From assembly GCF_021462225.1 (NCBI RefSeq), contig NC_061818.1, positions 21,153,978-21,217,977 on the forward strand: DNA of 64,000 nt, given 5' to 3'. The notes under the pieces were generated by a model. The model searched no databases and had not been told where the DNA came from. It saw only the letters and a list, made by a program, of their open reading frames with translations. This document shows positions 56,582 through 64,000 of this stretch, in pieces. This DNA is from Girardinichthys multiradiatus (lineage: Eukaryota; Chordata; Actinopteri; Cyprinodontiformes; Goodeidae). Each line of letters opens with the position of its first letter. The stretch's first letter is position 1. The position numbers were made by a program, and so were the translations under genes.

Positions 56582-57649
56582 CAGGTCCTTCTCAAAATAT
56601 TAGCATATTGTGATAAAGTTCATTATTTCCTATAATGTCATGATGAAAATTTAACGTTCATATATTTTAGATTAATTGCATACTAACTGAAGTATTTCAG
56701 GTCTTTTATTGTCTTAATACAGCTCATGAAAACCCAAAATTCCTATCTCACAAAATTAGCATATCATTAAAAGGGTCTCTAAACGAGCTATGAACCTAAT
56801 CATCTGAATCAACGAGTTAACTCTAAACACCTGCAAAAGATTCCTGAGGCCTTTAAAACTCCCAGCCTGGTTCATCACTCAAAACCCCAATCATGGGTAA
56901 GACTGCCGACCTGACTGCTGTCCAGAAGGCCACTATTGACACCCTCAAGCAAGAGGGTAAGACACAGAAAGACATTTCTGAACGAATAGGCTGTTCCCAG
57001 AGTGCTGTATCAAGGCACCTCAGTGGGAAGTCTGTGGGAAGGAAAAAGTGTGGCAGAAAACGCTGCACAACGAGAAGAGGTGACCGGACCCTGAGGAAGA
57101 TTGTGGAGAAGGGCCGATTCCAGACCTTGGGGGACCTGCGGAAGCAGTGGACTGAGTCTGGAGTAGAAACATCGAGAGCCACCGTGCACAGGCGTGTGCA
57201 GGAAATGGGCTACAGGTGCCGCATTCCCCAGACCTGGGCTACAGAGAAGCAGCACTGGACTGTTGCTCAGTGGGCCTCCATAAGACCTCAGCAGTGCCAC
57301 AGGCTGATTGCCTCCATGCCACGCCGCATTGAAGCAGTCATTTCTGCCAAAGGATTCCCGACCAAGTATTGAGTGCATAACTGTACATGATTATTTGAAG
57401 GTTGACGTTTTTTGTATTAAAAACACTTTTCTTTTATTGGTCGGATGAAATATGCTAATATTGTTAGATAGGAATTTTGGGTTTTCATGAGCTGTATGCC
57501 AAAATCATCCGTATTAAGACAATAAAAGACCTGAAATATTTCAGTTAGTGTGCAATGAATCTAAAATATATGAATGTTAAATTTTCATCATTACATTATG
57601 GAAAATAATAAACTTTATCACAATATGCTAATATTTTGAGAAGGACCTG
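56582..57649 (+). mobile_element. Tc1-C: internally deleted Tc1-like transposon, 1068 bp
   Basis: TA on both sides (56580-56581, 57650-57651) and the same CAGGTCCTTCTCAAAATATT ends as Tc1-A and Tc1-B, in the opposite orientation. About 483 bp of the transposase gene are missing. An 18-bp piece of the left terminal repeat (the CGGATGATTTTGGCAT region) is also missing. It shares the 42-bp deletion of Tc1-A. Confidence 0.93.
56893..57372 (+). CDS. Transposase remnant of 159 codons: DNA-binding domain without catalytic domain
   Basis: From ATG 56893 the frame reads MGKTADLTAVQK and includes both helix-turn-helix motifs (GCSQSAVSRHL; ETSRATVHRRVQEM) up to TEKQHWTVAQW. It then jumps in frame to ASIRPQQCHRLIASMPRRIE and the normal C-terminus AKGFPTKY. 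The join lies at a shared TGG, which suggests a microhomology deletion. All three catalytic residues are gone, yet the frame stays open to the normal stop. If made, the protein could still bind terminal repeats and act as a competitor of active transposase. This is inference, with no evidence of expression. Confidence 0.8.
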   Translation: MGKTADLTAVQKATIDTLKQEGKTQKDISERIGCSQSAVSRHLSGKSVGRKKCGRKRCTTRRGDRTLRKIVEKGRFQTLGDLRKQWTESGVETSRATVHRRVQEMGYRCRIPQTWATEKQHWTVAQWASIRPQQCHRLIASMPRRIEAVISAKGFPTKY

Positions 57650-57651
57650 TA

Positions 57652-57987
57652 AGTTCTTTTCATTTGTGTTTTTTTCCATTAAAATTTCTCACTTTTAGTT
57701 TGTTCTGCATTTTTGTCATTTACTACCCAAACATGACAAATGGCTTATCTGTTAAGTAAGTTGTTAACTGTAACCTGACTACCTGGGAAAAAGGCAGACT
57801 AAGTAATCTGCTAAAATTAGCTTGTTATACTTGTATAACTCAATTAAGAGCGGAACAGCAGAAAGATACATTCTGTACAATGTTTGTTTACTATAACTAT
57901 TAAGTAGCTAAATTAACCTAATAAATCCATGTCATAGAGAACATTGTTTTTGTATAATTGTAACAATCAATGACATTATGTTAGCAG
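57652..57987. other. Non-coding stretch
   Basis: No gene recognised. Confidence 0.4.
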
Positions 57988-58277
57988 TGTTAGGTATTAT
58001 TTAGTCAACTCAGAGGTAAGAACGATACAGTCAGAGTTACTTGCAGCAAGGGTAGCCCACTTTGCAGTGAAACTACAAAGTTTTTGACACCCTATCTCTT
58101 TATTTATATGCACAGTTCAACAGACAGTTCAGGGTGTATGTGTGTGAGACAGAAAGGAGGCTGGTTCACACAGAGATAACAATGATCTCACACACACAGG
58201 GAGGAAGGCATAGTGCAGGTGCCTTGCAACACAAAGTTTTTACATGAGTGATAACAAGTTTTTGCACCCATCCAACA
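57988..58277 (-). mobile_element. Endogenous retrovirus 3' LTR, about 290 bp
   Basis: On the minus strand it begins TGTTGGATGGGTGC, directly after a purine tract, and ends CCTAACA. It contains a TATAAATAAAG box (TATAAATA at 58108-58101 on the minus strand) that would serve as TATA box and overlaps an AATAAA signal. The short inverted ends (TGTTGG / CCTAACA) support the boundaries. It lies downstream of pol and env remnants in the same orientation. Confidence 0.65.
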
Positions 58278-58290
58278 GTCCCTCCTTTTA
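58278..58290 (-). other. Polypurine tract of the endogenous retrovirus
   Basis: Read on the minus strand, TAAAAGGAGGGAC immediately precedes the LTR start. This is the expected site for plus-strand priming. Confidence 0.65.
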
Positions 58291-58440
58291 TCACAAGTAA
58301 AAACATTTAATATAAAAACGAGTAAGAAAAATACTTTGTATGAGCGAAAACCCACGGACGGTAAACAGATTATATTTTGTGGGAAATACTCATACGGCCC
58401 CGCCGCCCTCGGCGACCATTAAAAGTTAAATGTTGATTAA

Positions 58441-58672
58441 TACTTGAAATCATAAAAATAAAAGAATAATACTTGAAATCATAAAAATAAAAGAATAATA
58501 CTTGAAATCATAAAAATAAAAGAATAATACTTTAAATCATAAAAATAAAAGAATAATACTTTAAATCATAAAAATAAAAGAATAATACTTTAAATCATAA
58601 AAATAAAAGAATAATACTTGAAATCATAAAAATAAAAGAATAATACTTGAAATCATAAAAATAAAAGAATAA
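58441..58672. repeat. 29-bp minisatellite, 8 units
   Basis: Eight consecutive 29-base units containing AATCATAAAAATAAAAGAAT, almost without variation. A single variable position reads G in units 1-3, T in units 4-6 and G in units 7-8 (TACTTGAAA or TACTTTAAA). The array stands between the env remnant and the polypurine tract. Confidence 0.95.
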
Positions 58673-58898
58673 TACTTAATGAAAACAGTGAAACATAATA
58701 AAGGAATTTAAAAATCTGCCCTGTTTATGTCATCATTGTACTTTTTCTCATTTCACTTAAGCAACAACTTCTTTCGATTTTCTGCTGTAAGGTTATTTTA
58801 TGAAATACAATGTATGAGTACACTCAGGCTTTTGATGTGATTTATTTACAACATGTCATCATAATCGTCCCCTTCATTTTCGTGTATTTCTACCTAGT

Positions 58899-59117
58899 TC
58901 AGTGTTGCATATGCCACCATGAACAATACCAGAAATTCTGTAGGAATGGATGTGCGTCATGTTCTTCCGTCAGTGTTCTGAGATGGGTCCCGTCTGATGT
59001 CCATCTCTTCTGGTTCGGTATCACCTCCTGTGGATCCTGCTTTAGATAGAGAAAGAGTCCTGCTACCAGAAATAAGCTCAGGCTTATCAGTCCTGTCCAC
59101 ATGTTACAGAGAGCCAT
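58899..59117 (-). pseudogene. Retroviral env, N-terminal remnant
   Basis: A 72-codon frame at the place of env, just downstream of integrase. It has a short basic-poor head and a strongly hydrophobic segment (about residues 10-26: LISLSLFLVAGLFLYL) that would be a signal peptide, then a polar part with EEHDAHPF. The frame ends after QNFWYCSWWHMQH. The rest of the surface and transmembrane subunits is absent, so the gene is dead. The identification rests on position and the leader, not on conserved env motifs. Confidence 0.45.
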
Positions 59118-59195
59118 TTTATAATTGGGCGCAGATCAGCTGTTTTCTTCACCGGTTTGAGACGCTGGGCCATCTTTGAACCCGGACTTCCTCTG

Positions 59196-59885
59196 CTACC
59201 CCGTCGGTTGGTTTGGCTCCTGTAACGGCAAAACTGGCTTACAGTGGCTTTTATGGATCCAGGAAGGCCTCTCTGCTATTTTCAGAGCTGTGGGCGTTGT
59301 TAGGAGTACTTGAAATGGCCCTTTCCACCAAGGAGTGCTCCAATCCTTCCGGTGGAGTGTCTTAATCAGGACCAGGTCTCCAGGCCTCAGGTCATTCTGT
59401 GGGATAGGAGCAGAGATTATCGGCAGACCACTGGACATTTGTTTTTCTTTTGTCTGCAACATTTTATTCATCCACTCAGCTAATGAAGTTTCCTGTTGTG
59501 CTTTCTCTATTTCATTCATGTCAGAGGGCAGAGAAAACGGTCTGCCATGTACTATTTCTTTGAGAATACAAATTTATATCAGCAACTTGGTGCCACGTGA
59601 TCTCAGGCTCAGAATATAGTGGGTGGAGTCATACAATGATGTACAGTAGGTGGCAAATGGAGTAAGACCAGTTTGATTTGGAGTTATTCTCATCCATAAT
59701 TAACCAGGGATAGGCATTCGGGCCATGGCCTCCCTGTTTCTTCCATTGTTTTCCTTAATCTTTAACTGAAACCCTAATGCATTAGAACTTAGTTCTATTA
59801 ATTTATTTACAAAATGAGTTCCATTATCTGACCTTATAATCTGTGGGATACCATATGTGGGGAAGAAATGTGTCACTAGGTTCAT
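59196..59885 (-). pseudogene. Retroviral integrase remnant
   Basis: Core piece (59885-59700): YGIPQIIRSDNGTHFVNKLI, with the second catalytic Asp of the DDE triad (SDNG). After damaged sequence comes the C-terminal domain (59519-59196): [20 protein letters not shown] followed by the [17 protein letters not shown] beta barrel and [10 protein letters not shown], typical of gammaretroviral-type integrases. Frames are broken between the two, and the first Asp region is not seen. Confidence 0.8.
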
Positions 59886-60197
59886 CTATTACAACTAGGC
59901 AATATTTCTTCCCCCGTGTTTGCAACAAATTATGCATGATCTGCAAAAATGATTTGCATAGTCAGAAAAATTGATAGTGTAGCATTAATGCTTTACCAGA
60001 TGTGACATATTCCCCCCTTGACACGTGGGTCTTCCCAATGTGTCACTGTAGCCGCTGTGTTGTATAAATTATTTTTGGGAGGATTGGTTTATCTTCTATC
60101 TGATAGATGTCATCTTTTTTCTGTGCTCCTCTCTTTAGCCAGGCCTTTATTTCTGTCTTGGGTGCTGACTGTTGGGCGTCTTTCAGCACGTTTGTGT

Positions 60198-61080
60198 CTA
60201 TAAATAGCAGATCTGACATTTTCTCTTTAATAGGTTGAAATGAGTTAGTTCTGTCCCTGATGATGTTTTAAAACCTCTATTTTGCCAAATCTTAGCATGG
60301 TGATGTACTGATCCGAAAACGTATTGGCTGTCTGTGTATATAGTAAGTATTTGTCCCTCATGTAATTCACATGCTCTTACTACAGCATATAATTCTGCTG
60401 TTTGGGCTGAGCATGTATTGGGTAGAGATTTAGCTTCTATTATCCTATCGATGGTTGTTACTGCATAACCAACTCTATTCTTTCCATATTCATCTTTAGA
60501 TGCTGAGCCATCTACAAACACAACACATGAATCTGGTATAAGGGTTTGAGAAATGTCTTGTCTGGGTTTGGTGTCTTCTTCAACTTTTGCTTTATAAGAA
60601 TGTGGTTTTCCATCTTCTGCAGTAGGTATTAGAGTACTTGGATTTAAAGGGCACATCTTTTTAGAGTTATGTTTGGCTGTGATAATAATAGCGATGTCAG
60701 TGTGATATGCCTTGCATGTAGCGTCAGGTGCTTCTCTTAATATTCCTGACTTCAACATATCTTGTATTACTGGCTTAGTACCTTCTTCAGCTTCTGGCTT
60801 TAAGGGGTATTGACGGACTAATGGCCTTTTTTCAGATATTAGTTTTAACCTTGTATGGTGGGAACCCCTTTATAAGTCCTACATCAGTTGATGATTGGGA
60901 CCACAGTTCAGGTGGGACAGCAGCTAGGGCAGGATGCATGTTGCTCTCTTTGCTCTCAGCTAATCCCTGTATTTGTCCCTCTGCCTCATCTAAATGTGTC
61001 CTTGGATGGACTTTGACTATCCACCCTAGAGTGAGCTTCCAGATTCCTGTATTAGGATCTACCTTTGACAGTGTCAGTGC
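60198..61080 (-). pseudogene. Retroviral RT start fused to RNase H
   Basis: 61080-60760 carries the beginning of RT (GLIKGVPPYKVK region, then a broken piece). A 186-codon frame (60758-60198) starts with MLKSGILREAPDATC, still RT. It jumps in frame to the tether and RNase H: VVFVDGSASKDEYGK (Asp), SAQTAELYAVVRACE (Glu), LTIYTDSQYVFGSVHHHAKI (Asp) and RGFKTSSGTELTHFNLL. Almost all of RT, including its catalytic box, is missing. The fourth acidic position of RNase H is not reached before the frame ends. Confidence 0.8.
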
Positions 61081-61099
61081 TGTTCCTGCAGAGGTTTAA

Positions 61100-62459
61100 A
61101 GCCTCTGTTTTTCCAAATTCTTCTTATTATTTTTTATCATATTTTATAAAGTAAGTCCTTATTACATTTAAAAATGAGATCAATATTTTTGGTAGTTGCT
61201 ATTATTATAAATAATGCTTGGTTTAGTTCTTATTAAAAATAAAAAATAAAAACTCACTCACTGATGAACACAAAAAATGAAGGGCATATTATATCTTATA
61301 ATCTTAGTTTATCTTACCCAGTTTTATAGATACAACATACAGTTTCAGTCAGCTTTGTATTTAATTCAAGTAACTAAAGTTTGTTTCAATTAACTCAAGT
61401 TTTCTCTATTTCAGTCCAGTCCAGTAATTCTGTTAAGGTTCATTTCATCTTGTGTTAAGTTTGAGTCTAATTCAATCATTTTGAACCTGACTGGAAAACG
61501 TCTAAACATCTGTTAAACTCTTTTTGTTTTACCATAGAGAACTGACCTAATATTATTATGATACTGTTGAGGACTCTAATTTTTACATAACATGAAACAG
61601 ACATTTATTTCACAAAAACAGAAAGTCAAACACAGACATTTGGCCACATGAAAGTTTAAATAACCTGTTTGTAAAAGAATTATGAAAAATTGAAGACAGA
61701 TCTATGAACTTTCTTATGGTTATCAGTATTTTCAATACAGGTAGAACCTTTGCCATCTTTATATGATTTTTCGAAAAAAGATTCTGGAAACCTTATTAAG
61801 ATATAAATTTGGCAAAGATCATCAGAACATCAGACCTTTATTAGCACTTTTAAGGTCCCTCAAAGAAGCATTACAATGAAATCAGTCATTCCCATTCACA
61901 CACATTCACACACTACTTACTTATTTCTCTGTCAGAGTCATTTTATTTGCAAAAATTTGAACATAGTTTGACTTCTATTATTCTTAAAATGCACATTGTT
62001 TCCTCATAACCCCTTTTGTTTCCACTAGGTCTGTTTTGAACGCTTCAATTCTTTTTTATTCACCAAGAATCGATAAGGTGGTCTTAGTGGGGTCCACCTT
62101 AAAGGTGTTATCTGTTGGGTGTCATGTTATCATTGTCAGGTCAGTGAGGTTCATAGGTCAGTCAGAACCTTGGTCATTTGGTCTGTGCACATAATGTTTC
62201 ATAGATCCAGCCTATGATTAGTTAGCAAAACTTCCACCTATAGGAGAAAAATTGATTGTTAATGAATGAGCTGCATTTCCTAGGAACACTGTCTTCCTCC
62301 TGGATGAGCATCATCTGTTGAAAAACTTTCATCATTGTTTGTTTCACATATTCAATCAGATCTTTATATTATACCAGTAGGTGAAGTTGTTAGTATCTCA
62401 TGTAGACTGACATATACTGTTGCATTTGGAGAGGATCTCAGATTAAATAAACATAGTTA
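61100..62459. other. Non-coding AT-rich stretch within the ERV span
   Basis: No viral or cellular gene recognised. It is either replaced or decayed beyond recognition. Confidence 0.4.
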
Positions 62460-62716
62460 GAGCTTCAATCCAGGTTCATTTTGTGTCTGCAGACTTTAGC
62501 CAATTTTACTTTTCTTTTTTTTTTTTTTTATACATAAAGAGCAAGATTCAAAACATTTTCAAAAGGCAGATTGTGGCAGAATGTAAACAAAACTGCTTAT
62601 TGATTGACAAAATAACATTCAAGCACACAATCACCATATTAAAAGGCTCTACTTCTAGAGAATCACTAAACTTCTGAGGTCCGGTTTTGGCCCGCGGACC
62701 TTGAGTTTGACACATG
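62460..62716. mobile_element. End of a hAT-like non-autonomous element
   Basis: It ends with GGCCCGCGGACCTTGAGTTT followed by GACACATGCAGG, close to the complement of the CAGGGGTGTCAAACTC type of terminus found on many vertebrate hAT-like elements. A run of 14 T lies at about 62517-62530. The other end is not located. Confidence 0.4.
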
Positions 62717-63000
62717 CAGGGTAGAGTTACCATTTTTTTTTCAGACCTTTCAGCAGAGACAGGCTTCTGCTGTTTGCAGAAGTTTTATCTTTGTTTTCAG
62801 GCAGCTGCATCTCTTTGTCAAGGTGGTTTCACAGAGCTGAAATTTAACTTCTCTCAAAGAGGAAAAATCAAGAATGCACACAATCTGAGCCAAATATGGA
62901 ATTATTTCCCTGTAAAATGAATCTTTTGCATTTTATCATGATATTGTTGGTAGTATAACACCATAGAAGGATTTTTAAAGCACCTGTTTCTCACTAATGC
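62717..63000. other. Non-coding stretch
   Basis: Nothing recognised. Confidence 0.4.
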
Positions 63001-63800
63001 TTGCCTACAAAATCTTTTACTCTCAGATTACTTCTTTAACAACATTCTGTTCTTCATTCTCTAGTCATTGTTCACTGGGTTGTCCAGTTGGACAGTTTCC
63101 ACATTGTCACCTCCTCTTTTAACTTCTTTTACCACGTCCTCTAAAACCACCTCTTAGTCTTTATAATTTGGGGCTACCTTGGTATTCTAACCTGGGATGG
63201 GTGGCAGTCCGCCCCCCTTTATTTGTTTTCAGTTAAGCTGAAAGTTTTTTCCTGTGCTTTTCTTAAGGCCTCAGTATTATGGCTATGTCAGTTAAAAGCT
63301 GCTCTTATTGTTGTTTTTTTAATTCATCTTTTTGTTTTAATCTGTTTATCAACTGTGAGCACTCAGGGACTGAAAAGTCCCCTTTGAAATTATAATCTGG
63401 TAAGGTTTTTTATTGTCTCTTGAATCTTTTGAATGCATAATCTCCAGTTTAAGATCCCCGTGTAGTTTTAGGATTTCAGTGATAATTAAGTTACCTGAAA
63501 ATCCGTATTTTTATGCCATCGTGTACATATTTCTGTTAAATCAGAGCTTTTTCTCTGTCCCTTCCCCATTGTTCTTTGTTATTTTTCTCTTTTTAGTTTT
63601 CATTATTTCTAATTTTAGATCCCCTTGTAATTTTAAGACATCCTTTGTATCTAATTTGCCCAAAAACCCATGTTTTTTATTTTTTATTCCATCTATGACA
63701 GATCATACCTGCTCCTTTTACATAGTTCTCCATAAACTTTACCTCCCCTTCTAAGTCAATTAGTTTACTTTGTTTCTTCTCCATTATGTTTTATGTTAGT
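63001..63800 (-). pseudogene. Possible retroviral gag remnant with an internal duplication
   Basis: The minus strand shows charged, Lys/Glu-rich pieces and, twice, a block with GDLKLEIM-like sequence (about 63700-63600 and 63530-63430), about 167 bp apart. Near 63110-63150 RGGFRGRGKRS and CGNCPTGQ-like pieces could be a decayed nucleocapsid. Position upstream of pol fits gag. No conserved capsid motif was recognised, so the call is tentative. Confidence 0.35.
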
Positions 63801-64000
63801 TTAATTATAGTATAAATGTCCCAGATAAAAGGTCACTGGCATGAGACTTTAAGGAGAGGACATTAACACGGCCTTCTACTGCGACTAATTCGCAGCGGTG
63901 TTAATTTTCTGGAATGAAATCCGACCTGAATCTCCAAAGTCACCAGTACGTAGTTTTAATCTGGGCAAAAGAAAACACAGGACTAGCAGAATCCTGCTGA

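Larger units (their letters stand above)
58278..64000 (-). mobile_element. Endogenous retrovirus remnant (gammaretrovirus-like), heavily deleted
   Basis: On the minus strand, from right to left: possible gag sequence (63.0-63.8 kb), the start of RT, RNase H, integrase, the beginning of env, a minisatellite, a polypurine tract and a 3' LTR. The order is that of a retrovirus. Protein resemblance (RNase H and integrase C-terminus) is to class I/gammaretrovirus-like fish ERVs. Stops, frame shifts and large deletions show an old, inactive copy. The 5' LTR is outside the window or lost. 61.1-62.9 kb contains no recognisable viral sequence. Confidence 0.7.

Noticed and set aside
58441..58672. CRISPR-like array of regular repeats
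   Set aside because: The units are contiguous with no spacers, and the DNA is eukaryotic. It is a minisatellite.
60821..61099. A 92-codon plus-strand open frame
   Set aside because: Antisense to the start of the ERV RT on the minus strand.

Overview
The window looks like nuclear DNA from a teleost fish. I find no cellular protein-coding gene, tRNA gene or rRNA gene that I can support, and nothing bacterial. The evidence for a fish is the transposon set: Rex3 (RTE clade), L2-type LINEs with a GTGCTATATAAATAAA-type 3' tail, an I/Nimb-type LINE with an (AAG)n tail, many Tc1-like elements, a Gmr1-type Gypsy relic and a gammaretrovirus-like endogenous retrovirus. The species cannot be named from this.

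Layout. 1-1011: end of an L2-type LINE and a 49-base Rex3 tail. 1-12 kb: mostly non-coding, with a Tc1 relic (4.0-4.6 kb), a truncated Rex3 (5.1-6.9 kb) and an unnamed 400-bp repeat 'R1' (7.9-8.3 kb). 12.3-13.9 kb: Tc1-A, a 1568-bp Tc1-like transposon with an open 320-codon transposase whose first catalytic Asp has become Asn. 13.9-18.9 kb: transposon-poor DNA with possible conserved non-coding sequence. 18.9-25.2 kb: an LTR retrotransposon reduced to gag plus a 3' LTR, and that LTR is split by a DD41D mariner-type transposon with a 347-codon open transposase. 27.3-28.1 kb: Tc1 relic. 29.3-30.0 kb: tRNA-headed SINE-like repeat and a second R1. 30.0-32.4 kb: minus-strand Gypsy relic in the order gag-protease-integrase-RT (Gmr1 type). 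32.4-35.3 kb: solo LTR of the same family as the 22-25 kb LTR, containing a 5'-truncated I/Nimb LINE with an open RNase H/zinc-knuckle reading frame. 35.4-36.6 kb: deleted L2 LINE. 38.6-40.6 kb: Tc1-D, an element carrying an inverted copy of its own transposase start, inserted beside an older Tc1 relic. 43.9-47.4 kb: further Tc1/Sleeping-Beauty-like relics. 47.5-53.7 kb: an L2-type LINE containing a nearly complete Rex3 (14-bp target duplication) and Tc1-B (TA duplication). 56.6-57.6 kb: Tc1-C, which has lost its catalytic domain in frame. 58.0-64.0 kb: a minus-strand endogenous retrovirus with several deletions and a 29-bp minisatellite between its env remnant and 3' LTR.

The strongest results are the nested insertions with readable target duplications, which give a relative order of events. 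They are: I-LINE inside solo LTR beside the Gypsy relic; DD41D inside an LTR; Rex3 and Tc1-B inside the L2 LINE; and Tc1-D next to an older Tc1. A second result is the series of three Tc1 relatives at successive stages of decay. Both LTRs and all transposon ends were placed by eye from repeats visible inside the window. Family names rest on motifs and known family features, not on database searches.
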